From Sphingomonas sp. 28-66-16 (GTDB taxonomy: Bacteria > Pseudomonadota > Alphaproteobacteria > Sphingomonadales > Sphingomonadaceae), in NCBI GenBank assembly GCA_002281485.1, contig NCGF01000012.1, forward strand, positions 23,919-87,918: a stretch of 64,000 nt of DNA, written 5' to 3'. Shown one piece after another: positions 55,650-63,948 of the stretch; position 1 is the first letter of the stretch, and each line of letters opens with the position of its first letter. The notes under the pieces are model-generated. The model ran no database searches. It saw only the letters and a list, made by a program, of their open reading frames with translations, and was not told where the DNA came from. Both the position numbers and the translations under genes were made by a program.

Positions 55650-55685
55650 TCTACTCCATCTAATGCCAAAAGGCCTCAATCACCC

Positions 55686-56498
55686 CTACCGCAAAGACCC
55701 CGCCACCAGTTTGTGCAGCTTGTTGTGCAGCGCATCGTTCGCCGCCAGAAATTCATTGCGTTCCATCATCTTGTCACCGCCGCGGAAATCGGTGACGTAG
55801 CCGCCGGCTTCCTTGACCAGCAGAATGCCCGCCGCAACGTCCCAGCGGCTGAGGCTCGATTCCCAATAGCCGTCGAAGCGCCCGGCCGCGACCCAGGCGA
55901 GATCGAGCGCCGCCGAACCCAGCCGCCGGATGCCCGCCACGCCGGGCGCGACCGCGCCGAAGATGCGGGTCCATTGCGCGAAGTCGCCATGGCCGAGGAA
56001 CGGGATGCCGGTCGCGATCAGTGCCTCCGAGAGGTCGTTGCGCGCCGACACGCGCAGGCGCTGATCGGTGAGCCACGCCCCGCGGCCGCGCTCGGCCCAG
56101 AAGCTCTCGTCGGTCAGCGGCTGATAGACCAGCGCCGACACCGTGTCGTAGCGGCCATCGGGGCGCGGTTCCTCGACCGCGATCGAGATCGCGAAATGGG
56201 GGATGCCGTGAAGGAAATTGGTGGTGCCATCGAGCGGATCGACGACCCAGCGCGGCTTGGTGGGATCGCCGGCGATTTCGCCGCGCTCCTCCATGATGAA
56301 CGCCCAGTCGGGGCGGGCGTGGCTCAGCTCCTCGTAGATCGTCTGTTCGGCGCGCTTGTCGGCCATCGACACGAAATCGGCCGGTCCCTTGCGGCTGACC
56401 TGGAGCTGCTGAACCTCGTTGAAGTCACGCCGCAGCCGCGGCGCCGCCTTGCGCGCGGCGCGTTCCATGACGGTGAGCAGGCCGGAGTGGGAAACCAT
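55686..56498 (-). CDS. suhB: Inositol monophosphatase family protein
   Basis: A 270-residue FIG-superfamily Mg2+ phosphatase. IMEERGEIAGDP holds the catalytic Glu, WVVDPLDGTTNFLHGIPHFAISIAV the DxxDGT, and SLSRWDVAAGILLVKEAGGYVTDF the second metal site (WDxAAG). It hydrolyses inositol monophosphates or related sugar phosphates. The name suhB is used for the family and is not proven. The start at 56498 (MVSHSG) is used because the upstream extension lies in the nested repeat. Confidence 0.88.
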   Translation of the reverse strand: MVSHSGLLTVMERAARKAAPRLRRDFNEVQQLQVSRKGPADFVSMADKRAEQTIYEELSHARPDWAFIMEERGEIAGDPTKPRWVVDPLDGTTNFLHGIPHFAISIAVEEPRPDGRYDTVSALVYQPLTDESFWAERGRGAWLTDQRLRVSARNDLSEALIATGIPFLGHGDFAQWTRIFGAVAPGVAGIRRLGSAALDLAWVAAGRFDGYWESSLSRWDVAAGILLVKEAGGYVTDFRGGDKMMERNEFLAANDALHNKLHKLVAGSLR

Positions 56499-56511
56499 TT
56501 TATATCCTTTG

Positions 56512-56611
56512 GCCCTCTCCCCCGTGGGGAGTTCGGGGTCGGCCATGCCCCCGGCATGGTCTGAAAAATACGGGGCATTTTTTACCCCGAACGCCCCAAA
56601 AGGGAGAGGGC
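56512..56611. repeat. Nested 100-bp palindromic element upstream of suhB
   Basis: Outer arms GCCCTCTCCC (56512-56521) and GGGAGAGGGC (56602-56611), middle arms at 56526-56539 and 56584-56597 (one mismatch) and an inner CCATGCC/GGCATGG hairpin (56543-56549/56553-56559) form a three-level palindrome. The outer arms resemble the ends of the element between hppD and hmgA. Confidence 0.75.
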
Positions 56612-56627
56612 TAAGTAGGAAGAAGAG

Positions 56628-57191
56628 TTACTCAGCCCGCTTCACATAGGTCTGCTCATACACGTCGACGACGATTCGCGTTCCCGCGCCTATGTGCGGC
56701 GGGACCATCACGCGGACGCCATTTTCGAGCAAGGCGGGCTTGTAGGACGACGACGCGGTCTGCCCCTTCACCACCGCATCGGCCTCGACGATCAGCGCCT
56801 CGATCGTGTCGGGCAACTGCACGCTGATCGGACGCTCGTCGTAAAGCTCCATCACCACGTCCATGCCGTCCTGCAGAAAGGCAGCGGCATCGCCAAGGAT
56901 GCCCGCATCGAGCGTGATCTGATCGTAGGTCTGCTTGTCCATGAAGGTCAGCTGGTCGCCGTCACGGAACAGGAACTGGAAATCGGTGGTGTCGAGCCGG
57001 ACGCGCTCGACGGTTTCTGCCGAGCGGAAGCGGACGTTGTTCTTGCGCCCGTCGATCAGGTTCTTCATTTCGACCTGCATATAGGCGCCGCCCTTGCCAG
57101 GCTGGGTATGCTGGATTTTCACCGCTTTCCAGATGCCGCCTTCATATTCGATGATATTGCCGGGGCGAATGTCGACGCCGCTGATCTTCAT
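56628..57191 (-). CDS. efp: Elongation factor P
   Basis: A 187-residue translation factor that rescues ribosomes stalled at polyproline. The N-terminal KOW-like domain has [37 protein letters not shown], where the Lys in QPGKGG is the usual modification site. The other two OB domains follow, with [43 protein letters not shown] (EF-P signature) and [13 protein letters not shown] at the end. The start at 57191 is clear. The length is normal. Confidence 0.96.
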   Translation of the reverse strand: MKISGVDIRPGNIIEYEGGIWKAVKIQHTQPGKGGAYMQVEMKNLIDGRKNNVRFRSAETVERVRLDTTDFQFLFRDGDQLTFMDKQTYDQITLDAGILGDAAAFLQDGMDVVMELYDERPISVQLPDTIEALIVEADAVVKGQTASSSYKPALLENGVRVMVPPHIGAGTRIVVDVYEQTYVKRAE

Positions 57192-57246
57192 GGGAATGCC
57201 TGCAGGTTTGAAAGAGCGAAGGGTTGAATTCACGAAAGGTGGGGCT

Positions 57247-57867
57247 TTAGCCGGGGCCGGTGTTTCCCGCAAGGCTGGGATAAGGATCGACCGCCGTGCC
57301 CTCCCACCAGCGATCGGTATCGGCCATGTGCGACAGACCGAAATGAAGGTGGTAATTGCCCGCTCCGGCATTGCCGCTATCCCCGACATAGCCGATCAGA
57401 TCGCCGGTATCGACCGCCTGCCCTTCATGCAGGCCCGGCGCATAATCGCCGAGATGCGCATAATAATAGCTCCATTGCCGATCGGGCGAGCGGACATAGA
57501 TCGTCGTCCCGCCGGCGGCGCTCTGGTGGAGTTTTTCGACGGTTCCGGGCGCTGCGGCGACGACGGGCATGCCGGCCGGGGCGACGATGTCGGTACCATG
57601 ATGCTCGCGGAGGCCGTTTTCGCGGGGATCGCCCCAACTATCGGCGATTGCCGCGCGCGAGACGCCGGCCACCGGCACCGCGAGCGCGACGGCCGGCACC
57701 GGCGGAGCGGGATGGACCGACACGACCGGCCCCGCCGGCGCCGCGCCCTGCGCGGGCGGAGAATCAGATGGCCGTGCCGCCGGACCGGCGACCCGCACCC
57801 GCACCGTGCCCGCCAGCGCGAGCGCCACGGCAACGAACAGGAGCCCGGCGATGGCGGTCGCGCGCAT
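57247..57867 (-). CDS. M23 family peptidase (LytM-like) with N-terminal membrane anchor
   Basis: A 206-residue protein with an N-terminal signal or anchor ([20 protein letters not shown]), a Pro/Ala-rich linker and a LytM domain. [25 protein letters not shown] has the first zinc His/Asp, and [16 protein letters not shown] the HLHFG second His. It cleaves peptidoglycan peptide bonds in the periplasm, or acts as an activator if inactive. Both ligand motifs are present, so it is likely active. It is adjacent to and codirectional with the L,D-transpeptidase gene (3 bp gap). Confidence 0.9.
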   Translation of the reverse strand: MRATAIAGLLFVAVALALAGTVRVRVAGPAARPSDSPPAQGAAPAGPVVSVHPAPPVPAVALAVPVAGVSRAAIADSWGDPRENGLREHHGTDIVAPAGMPVVAAAPGTVEKLHQSAAGGTTIYVRSPDRQWSYYYAHLGDYAPGLHEGQAVDTGDLIGYVGDSGNAGAGNYHLHFGLSHMADTDRWWEGTAVDPYPSLAGNTGPG

Positions 57868-57870
57868 CGG

Positions 57871-58902
57871 TCAGCGCTGGAAAATCGCCGGCGTGCCCGG
57901 GCCGACCATCAGCGCCAGTCGGGCGGCATCCCAATTGCTCAGGCGAATGCAGCCATGGCTTTCCGCGCGGCCGATCGTCTCCGGCGCGGGGGTGCCGTGG
58001 ATCCCGTAATGAGGCTTGGACAGATCGAGCCAGACCACGCCCACCGGGCCATTGGGGCCGGGCGGCAACAAGGCTTCCTTGGCGTTCCCGCTCGCGTCCC
58101 AGAACAGCTTTGGATTATAGTGATAGGGCGGATTATAGGCGATGCCCTGCACCTTCCAATGGCCGATCGGCAACGGATCGTGGGTGCTGCCCATCGTCGC
58201 GGGGAACTGCCCGACGAGTTTGTCGGCCTTGTCATAGACCCGCAGCACCCCATCGGACTCGTCGACGACGATCTTTGCGCCCTCCGGCTGGGCCGCATCG
58301 ACATTGAGCATCGACAGAGTATCGCGCCATTTCTGCGGCAGTTTCGGGTCATAGGCCCGCGATGAGGGCAACGCGTTCGGAAAGGTCACCATCGTGCCGG
58401 GGGTGAGCCGCGTCGTCGGGCTGTTGAGCGCGACCAGCACCGCCGGTGTGGTGTGAAACATCTCCGCCAGCTTCTCCATCGGCCCGCGATAGCCGAGCGA
58501 GTCGAGTTTGGCCTTGTCCTGCGGCGAGGCCGGCATCGGATCGACATAGGGCCCCGCGAGCCCGTCGGCGGTCAATCGCAAACGCCGCACCGGGCGCATC
58601 GCGCGATAGGCGCGGAGCGCCTGCATGGTCGGGCCATCGAGCTCGCCGGTCTGGTTGAATCCGCGCGACTGCTGAAAGCCCTTGAGCGCGATCGTCATCG
58701 ACTGGCCGGGGCGTCCATCGAGCACCCCCGGCGAAAAGCCGAGATGATCGAGAATCACCTGCGCATGAAGGATCGTCACGTCGATCGCCGGGGTTGCCGC
58801 CGCATTGGCATCTGACGGGTTGCTCGGCGCCGCACTGGCGGCAATCGGCCCAATCGAGCCCAGCATCAGACAAGCGACGGCGGCAATGGTTTTATTGGTC
58901 AA
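57871..58902 (-). CDS. L,D-transpeptidase (YkuD) with peptidoglycan-binding domain
   Basis: A 343-residue exported protein. The signal peptide is MTNKTIAAVACLMLGSIGPIAASA. A peptidoglycan-binding helical domain follows (QVILDHLGFSPGVLDGRPGQSMTIALKGFQQSRGF). The YkuD catalytic domain has IHGTPAPETIGRAESHGCIRLSNWD, the HGT...SHGCIR signature with the catalytic Cys. It forms 3-3 crosslinks in the wall or attaches lipoproteins. It is divergent from the DUF882 gene, with only 23 bp between starts. Confidence 0.93.
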   Translation of the reverse strand: MTNKTIAAVACLMLGSIGPIAASAAPSNPSDANAAATPAIDVTILHAQVILDHLGFSPGVLDGRPGQSMTIALKGFQQSRGFNQTGELDGPTMQALRAYRAMRPVRRLRLTADGLAGPYVDPMPASPQDKAKLDSLGYRGPMEKLAEMFHTTPAVLVALNSPTTRLTPGTMVTFPNALPSSRAYDPKLPQKWRDTLSMLNVDAAQPEGAKIVVDESDGVLRVYDKADKLVGQFPATMGSTHDPLPIGHWKVQGIAYNPPYHYNPKLFWDASGNAKEALLPPGPNGPVGVVWLDLSKPHYGIHGTPAPETIGRAESHGCIRLSNWDAARLALMVGPGTPAIFQR

Positions 58903-58925
58903 ATCAATGTCCTAGACAGGGGCCC

Positions 58926-59519
58926 ATGTTGACAACGAACCAACAGCGATCGGTGTCCGCCGTTCTTTCCGGGTCTTCGGCGCCGCGGCGCGCAATGCTG
59001 GGCGGGATGGTGGCCGGCGCGGCGATGCTGATGCTGCCGCATCGTGCGGCTGCGGCGCCGATCGAATGGCGGCTGGCGCTGCGCAACGTCCATACCGGCG
59101 AGGCGGTCGACGCGCTGTTCGCGCGCGACGGCCAGTTTCTGCCGCAGGGGCTCGCCGAGCTCGCCCATGGCATGCGCGACTGGCGGACTGGCGAGGTTTT
59201 CGCAATCGACCGGCAACTCCTGGCGCTGCTCGTCAATTTGCGCGAAACGCTCGGCCAGCCGGGCAACAAGGCGATCGACCTGATTTCAGGCTATCGTTCG
59301 CCGGCGACCAATGGCGCGCTTCGGGCAGCCGGGGGCGCACATAGCGGCGTCGCGACCCGAAGCCAGCACATGCTGGGCAAGGCGAGCGACATCCATGTAC
59401 CGGGCGTCGCGCTCGACCGGTTGCGCAGCGCGGCGATGGCGCTCGGCAAGGGCGGCGTGGGCTATTATCCCAGGGACGGCTTCGTCCACGTCGACACCGG
59501 GCGCGTCCGCCACTGGTAA
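58926..59519 (+). CDS. DUF882 (YcbK-like) protein with Tat-like signal
   Basis: A 197-residue exported protein. The N-terminus has a twin-arginine-like SAPRRAMLGGMVAGAAMLM signal. The DUF882 core has IDLISGYRSPATNGALRA, HMLGKASDIHVPGVALDRLRSAAMALGKGGVGYYPRDGFVHVDTG. The conserved His and Asp residues match M15-like metallopeptidases, so a periplasmic peptidoglycan role is likely. The start at 58926 (MLTTNQQ) is used. It is divergent from the L,D-transpeptidase, with a shared promoter region. Confidence 0.88.
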   Translation: MLTTNQQRSVSAVLSGSSAPRRAMLGGMVAGAAMLMLPHRAAAAPIEWRLALRNVHTGEAVDALFARDGQFLPQGLAELAHGMRDWRTGEVFAIDRQLLALLVNLRETLGQPGNKAIDLISGYRSPATNGALRAAGGAHSGVATRSQHMLGKASDIHVPGVALDRLRSAAMALGKGGVGYYPRDGFVHVDTGRVRHW

Positions 59520-59578
59520 GGCGGCGACGGACGCCAGAGCTTGGTCGTCGCCGATATTTGACCGCCTAGCGCGGCCCG

Positions 59579-60265
59579 CTATCGAGCCATCACCGCGTCG
59601 AACGCCGCGATCGCCGCTGCCTCGTCATTGCCCCAGACGGCGTGCGACACGGCCAGAAAGTCAGCGCCAGCCTCGACCAAGGGCCGGGCGTTGGCCGGCG
59701 TGATCCCGCCGATCGCGACGCAGGGCAGCTCGAACATCGTCGACCACCAGCTGAGCAGTACCGGCGCGGCATGATGCTCGACCTGCTTGGTCGTGGTGGG
59801 GAAAAAGCTGCCGAACGCGACATAGTCGGCCCCGCCCTCGCCTGCTTCCATCGCCAGATGGCGGCTGTCGTGACAGGTCACACCGATCTGTGCCGCCGGG
59901 CCAAGCGCCGTGCGCGCATCGCGAGGATCGCCATCGCCCTGCCCCAGATGCACGCCATCGGCTCCCAGCCTTTTGGCGAGCGAAATGCTGTCGTTGACGA
60001 TGAAGGCGACGTCATGCTCGGCGCAGATTTTCTGCAACGGCTCGGCCAGTGCCGCCGCCGCATGCTGGTCGATGTCCTTCACCCGGAACTGGAAGGCAGC
60101 GACCGGCCCCGCCCCCAGCGCGCGGCGCAGGCGATCGGGAAAGCCCCCGCCCACGTCGAGCGGCGAGATCAGGTAGAGCTGGCAGGCCGGCCGCCGATCG
60201 TCGCGTTTGAACTGCGCGGCGAAATCGGGATCGAGCGGGCCCAGGGGATCGTCTTCGTCGGTCAT
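59579..60265 (-). CDS. thiE: Thiamine phosphate synthase
   Basis: A 228-residue TIM-barrel enzyme joining HMP-PP and thiazole phosphate. QLYLISPLDVGGG, AFQFRVKDIDQHAA (pyrophosphate-binding), AFIVNDSISLAKRLGADGVHLGQGD, GVTCHDSRHLAMEAGEGGADYVAFGSFFPTTTK and CVAIGGITPANARPLVEAGADFLAVSHAVW are typical. The start at 60265 overlaps the O-methyltransferase stop (ATGA). It is the third gene of an aldolase/methyltransferase/thiE operon. A longer 5' frame is rejected because it overlaps the upstream gene. Confidence 0.9.
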   Translation of the reverse strand: MTDEDDPLGPLDPDFAAQFKRDDRRPACQLYLISPLDVGGGFPDRLRRALGAGPVAAFQFRVKDIDQHAAAALAEPLQKICAEHDVAFIVNDSISLAKRLGADGVHLGQGDGDPRDARTALGPAAQIGVTCHDSRHLAMEAGEGGADYVAFGSFFPTTTKQVEHHAAPVLLSWWSTMFELPCVAIGGITPANARPLVEAGADFLAVSHAVWGNDEAAAIAAFDAVMAR

Positions 60266-60954
60266 GCCGGCGGGCCTACAACAGCCAGCAGGAAACCGTC
60301 CCACTTTTTCGCGCCCACGGTCTGCACGGCGGTCGCGCTCAGCCGGGGCTCGGCCCCGACCAGGTCGAACAAGGCGCGGGTGCCGATGATGCGGGGGTCG
60401 TCGCTGGCGGGATCGAGAACGCCTCCCTCGCGCACGACATTGTCGACGATGATCGTCGTCCCCGGCCGCCCCAGCGCCAGTGCCGCGCGCACGTAATCGG
60501 CGCCGTTTTCCTTGTCGGCATCGATGAAGACGAGATCGAACGGCCCCTCGTCCGCCGCGATCATCGCCCCAAGCGCTCCGATTGCGGCACCGGTGCGAAC
60601 CTCGACCCGGTCGGCAAGGCCCGCCGCGGCGATATTGGCGCGCGCGACATCGGCATGATGCGGGTCGAGTTCGAGCGAGACGAGCGCTCCATCCGCGGGC
60701 AGCGCCCGGGCCAGACAGATCGTCAAATAGCCGCCCAGCGTCCCGATTTCCAGAATGCGCCGGGCGCCGGCCATGCGCGCGAAGAGATGCAGCATCCGGC
60801 CCTGTACCGGCGAGACGTCGATATCGGGCAGGCCGGCGGCTGCATTGGCAGCGAGCGTCGCCGCCAATGCCGGATCGTCGCCGATCAGCTTGTCACCGAT
60901 ATAGCCGTCGACCGCCGTCCAGGCCGGATCGGGCACCGCGACCCGCTCGACCAT
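60262..60954 (-). CDS. SAM-dependent O-methyltransferase (COMT-like)
   Basis: A 230-residue methyltransferase of the class I catechol-O-methyltransferase group. RRILEIGTLGGYLTICLARAL is SAM motif I and LVSLELDPHHADVARANIAAAGL motif II. FDLVFIDADKENGADYVRAAL holds the metal-binding Asp of motif III, and TIIVDNVVREGGVLDP follows. The substrate is probably a catechol-type phenol, but this is not established. It begins one base after the aldolase stop and overlaps thiE. Confidence 0.9.
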   Translation of the reverse strand: MVERVAVPDPAWTAVDGYIGDKLIGDDPALAATLAANAAAGLPDIDVSPVQGRMLHLFARMAGARRILEIGTLGGYLTICLARALPADGALVSLELDPHHADVARANIAAAGLADRVEVRTGAAIGALGAMIAADEGPFDLVFIDADKENGADYVRAALALGRPGTTIIVDNVVREGGVLDPASDDPRIIGTRALFDLVGAEPRLSATAVQTVGAKKWDGFLLAVVGPPA

Positions 60955-61863
60955 CTATTCCTCGTGCTTGTAGATCGCGACGAGCTTGTCGAGCATCGCC
61001 AGCGCATCGGCGCGGGGGCGCTGGAAGGTGTTGCGGCCGATGATCGAGCCATTGCCGCCGCCGTCGCGGATGTCGCGGGCATCCTGATAGACCGCATCGG
61101 CGCCCTTGGCGGCACCACCCGAGAAGACGACGATCCGGCGGCCGTCGAAGCAGCTCTGCACGACATGCGCGACGCGCTTGGCCTGGGTGGAGGCGTCGAA
61201 GCCCTCATACGCCTTCTTGGCGTCTTCCTGCTCGATATGATCGGTCGGCAGCTTTACCTTGATGATGTGCGCGCCGAGCAGGGCTGCCATATGGGCGGCA
61301 TAGGCGCCGACATCGAGCGCAAGCTCGCCCTTCTTCGAAAGCTTGCCGCCGCGCGGGTAGGACCAGATGACGGTGGCGATGCCGACCGATTTCGCCTCCG
61401 CCGACATTTGCTGAATCTCTTCCATCATGTCGAACACGTCGTCGGCGCCGGGATAGATGGTGAAGCCGATCGCCGCGCAGCCGAGCCGAAGCGCGTCTTC
61501 GACGCTGCCGGTCAGCGCCTGATTGATGTTGGTCGCCCAGCTGTTCGAGCTGTTGACCTTGAGGATCGTCGGGATCTGCCCGGCAAAGCTCGCCGCCCCC
61601 GCCTCGATCATCCCGAGCGGGGCGGCATAGGCCGACAGGCCCGCATCGATGGCGAGCTGGAAGTGATAATGTGGATCATAGGCTGCGGGATTGACCGAAA
61701 AACTGCGCGCCGGGCCGTGCTCGAAGCCCTGATCGACCGGCAGGATGATCAGCTTGCCCGTGCCGCCCAGCCGCCCCTGCATCAGGATGCGGGCGAGATT
61801 GGCCTTCACGCCTGGATTGTCGGACTCGTAATTGCTGAGAATGGCTTTCACGGTGGGCGTCAT
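60955..61863 (-). CDS. fbaB: Class I fructose-bisphosphate aldolase (FbaB/DhnA type)
   Basis: A 302-residue TIM-barrel aldolase of the archaeal/DhnA type. GKLIILPVDQGFEHGPARSF, IKVKLPTDHIEQED and RRIVVFSGGAAKGADAVYQDARDIRDGGGNGSIIGRNTFQRP (phosphate binding at the end) are characteristic. The Schiff-base lysine is expected in HIIKVKLPTD. The start at 61863 has GGGGA upstream, and the longer extension upstream is not supported. It is the first gene of a three-gene operon. Confidence 0.92.
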   Translation of the reverse strand: MTPTVKAILSNYESDNPGVKANLARILMQGRLGGTGKLIILPVDQGFEHGPARSFSVNPAAYDPHYHFQLAIDAGLSAYAAPLGMIEAGAASFAGQIPTILKVNSSNSWATNINQALTGSVEDALRLGCAAIGFTIYPGADDVFDMMEEIQQMSAEAKSVGIATVIWSYPRGGKLSKKGELALDVGAYAAHMAALLGAHIIKVKLPTDHIEQEDAKKAYEGFDASTQAKRVAHVVQSCFDGRRIVVFSGGAAKGADAVYQDARDIRDGGGNGSIIGRNTFQRPRADALAMLDKLVAIYKHEE

Positions 61864-61993
61864 CGAAATCCCCTTGGCGTAGATGCGGATGAACAGGCTG
61901 TTAGCGGGGCATCCGGATGCGGGCAACGGCTTGCATGCAGCATCACCGCGCGCGCCCCTTGCGCTTGTTGCGTCGCAGCATATCTGCAGCGCG

Positions 61994-63175
61994 ATGAACA
62001 GCACGACAACCGAGCGTCAACCGCTTGCCACCTCGCTCATTGTCGTGATGGCCTTCGCCTGCGGCGCGATGGTCGCCAATCTCTATTATGCCCAGACGCT
62101 GCTCGATTCGATCGCGCCCGCCATCGGCCTGTCGTCGGGGATGGAGGGCGCGATCGTCACGCTGACCCAGCTGGGATATGGTCTCGGCCTGGCCTTGCTG
62201 GTGCCGCTTGGCGATCTCGTCGAGAATCGGCGGCTGATCCTGATATCGGTGGCGGGCACCGCCATCGGCTGCATCGGCATTGCTACCGCGCAGGGCCCGG
62301 CAACGTTTCTCGCCGCCTCGGTCATCACGGGGGTTTGCGCGACCGGGGCACAGGTTCTCGTACCGCTGGCGGCGACGCTCAGCAGCGGCGATCGCCAGGG
62401 CCGCACGATCGGCATGGTGATGAGCGGCCTGCTCACCGGCGTGATGCTCGCCCGCCCGGCGGCGAGCTTCGTCGCCGCGCTGGCCGGGTGGCGGGCGATC
62501 TTCTATGCGTCGTCGGGGCTGATGGTGGTGATCGGCATCGTGCTCGCGATCAGCCTGCCGCGCCGGGTGCCCAGCACCGACAAAAGCTATCCGCAGATCA
62601 TCGGCTCGCTGCTGACGCTCGCGCGCAGCTATCGGCAACTGCGCCGCCGCGCGGCCTATCAGGGCGCGATGTTTTTCGTCTTCAATCTATTCTGGACGGT
62701 GGCGCCGCTCGTCCTGCTGCGCGAATTCGGCATGACGCAGACCCAGGTCGCGCTGTTCGCGCTCGCCGGCGCGGGGGGCGCGCTGGCCGCGCCGGTTGCA
62801 GGGGCGCTCGCCGATCGCGGGTTTACCCGCGCGCTGACGCTCACCGGCACCGGCGCCGTCGCGGCCGCGATGCTTGCCGCCGACCTCGCCGTGGCGGCGC
62901 GGAGCGTGGTCATCTTTGCGATCACGGCCATCGTCGTCGATGCGGCGGTGCAGATGAGCCAGATCACCGGTCAGAAGATCATCTTCGCGCTCGACGGCGA
63001 CGCCCGTGCGCGGTTGAACGCCGCCTATATGACGACGATGTTCGTCGTCGGCGCATTGGGATCGCTGGCTGGCGGCTTCAGCTACACGATGGGCGGCTGG
63101 CCGTTGACCGCGATCATCGGCGCCGGCGTCGCGGCCATGACGCTGGCGGCGACGGCCTATCTCGATCGCGCCTGA
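61994..63175 (+). CDS. MFS transporter
   Basis: A 393-residue protein with about 12 hydrophobic segments and the MFS loop motif around PLGDLVENRRLILISVAGTAIG, then VLVPLAATLSSGDRQGRTIGMVMSGLLTGVMLARPAASFVAALAGWRAIFY. A predicted 6+6 topology with a cytoplasmic loop at about residue 190-215 (RRVPSTDKSYPQ). It looks like the drug/sugar-efflux group. The substrate is unknown. The start at 61994 is the first good ATG after the divergent aldolase gene (about 130 bp away). Confidence 0.88.
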   Translation: MNSTTTERQPLATSLIVVMAFACGAMVANLYYAQTLLDSIAPAIGLSSGMEGAIVTLTQLGYGLGLALLVPLGDLVENRRLILISVAGTAIGCIGIATAQGPATFLAASVITGVCATGAQVLVPLAATLSSGDRQGRTIGMVMSGLLTGVMLARPAASFVAALAGWRAIFYASSGLMVVIGIVLAISLPRRVPSTDKSYPQIIGSLLTLARSYRQLRRRAAYQGAMFFVFNLFWTVAPLVLLREFGMTQTQVALFALAGAGGALAAPVAGALADRGFTRALTLTGTGAVAAAMLAADLAVAARSVVIFAITAIVVDAAVQMSQITGQKIIFALDGDARARLNAAYMTTMFVVGALGSLAGGFSYTMGGWPLTAIIGAGVAAMTLAATAYLDRA

Positions 63176-63373
63176 TCAGGCGTGTTCGACCGCCATCTTG
63201 GCGTCTTCGTTGACCGCGCGGCGTTCGGCGGTCTTTTCGGCCCGGGTGGCCATTTCGTCCCACGCCTTTGCAGCGCGCAGATAGCGTTCACGGACGTTGT
63301 CGAGGGTCGCCGATGCTGCGTCGGTAGCGGCCTGGCGGGCGCGTTCGCGGCAGAATGGTGCGGTGGTCGTCAT
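63176..63373 (-). CDS. Small helical protein of unknown function (65 residues)
   Basis: A 65-residue protein, MTTTAPFCRERARQAATDAA at the start, then SATLDNVRERYLRAAKAWDEMA and TRAEKTAERRAVNEDAKMAV. It is rich in Ala, Arg and Glu and probably wholly helical. The ATG at 63373 has a good AGGAGG site (CCTCCT on the plus strand at 63381), which rejects the longer frame. It starts one base after the MFS stop on the other strand. I do not recognise it. Confidence 0.6.
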   Translation of the reverse strand: MTTTAPFCRERARQAATDAASATLDNVRERYLRAAKAWDEMATRAEKTAERRAVNEDAKMAVEHA

Positions 63374-63410
63374 AACGAACCTCCTCTTTTGCTTTAATGG
63401 ATAATCAGCG

Positions 63411-63444
63411 AAAAAGGGGCGCCGGACCCAAGGTCCGGCGCCCC
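63411..63444 (-). terminator. Strong intrinsic terminator of the cold-shock gene
   Basis: Perfect 13-bp GC-rich stem GGGGCGCCGGACC (63416-63428) and GGTCCGGCGCCCC (63432-63444) with a 3-nt loop. Read on the minus strand, the hairpin is followed by TTTTT (AAAAA at 63411-63415 on the plus strand). This is a classic intrinsic terminator, placed 8 bp after the cspA stop. Confidence 0.9.
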
Positions 63445-63452
63445 CAGATCGT

Positions 63453-63659
63453 TCAGGCTGCGGAGAGATTGACCGCAGACATCTTGCCGCGGCGATCCTG
63501 CTCCAGCTCGTAGGAAACGCGCTGTTCCTTGTCGAGCGTGCGCATCCCGGCGGCTTCAACCGCGCTGATGTGCACAAAGGCGTCGTTGCCGCCGTCCTCG
63601 GGTGCAATGAAGCCATAGCCCTTGTCGGCGTTGAAAAATTTCACGGTGCCAATCGGCAT
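63453..63659 (-). CDS. Cold-shock protein
   Basis: A 68-residue cold-shock domain protein. MPIGTVKFFNADKGYGFIAPEDGGNDAFVHISAVE carries RNP1 (KGYGFI) and RNP2 (VFVHIS-like AFVHIS). It binds single-stranded RNA or DNA as a chaperone. The start at 63659 is clear from family length, and the longer upstream frame is 5' untranslated DNA. A strong terminator follows. Confidence 0.95.
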   Translation of the reverse strand: MPIGTVKFFNADKGYGFIAPEDGGNDAFVHISAVEAAGMRTLDKEQRVSYELEQDRRGKMSAVNLSAA

Positions 63660-63771
63660 AGTCGTAGTTCCTTGAGTAGTTCCGACGGCGCCTTTCAAGG
63701 ACGCAACCGGTGGGGCCGATATAGAGAAGACGGCGCATCGTCCGGCCCCGGGCCGACGCGCCGAAGCGGGT

Positions 63772-63948
63772 TCAGGCGCGCGGGACGAGCGGCGCCCGGA
63801 GAAAACGGTAGCGTGCGTGGCGCTCGGCGATCGCGCGCGCGTAGCCGCGTGCGAGACCGGCATGCGCGGCGCGCGCGCTGCGGCTCCGGGCACGCTCGGC
63901 GTTGACGAGCGAAATCTGCTCGCGCTTGAAAAGATAGTTGAGGTCCAA
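63772..63948 (-). CDS. Small Arg-rich protein with a TTG start
   Basis: A 58-residue protein starting at TTG (63948), reading LDLNYLFKREQISLVNAERA, then ARSRSARAAHAGLARGYARA and ending RFLRAPLVPRA. GGAG lies at an 8-bp distance upstream. The pattern (hydrophobic N-terminal LNYLF then basic helix) resembles a short protein I associate with sphingomonad genomes. Its function is unknown. No ATG in frame is available, so a standard ATG-based gene finder would miss it. Confidence 0.6.
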   Translation of the reverse strand: MDLNYLFKREQISLVNAERARSRSARAAHAGLARGYARAIAERHARYRFLRAPLVPRA

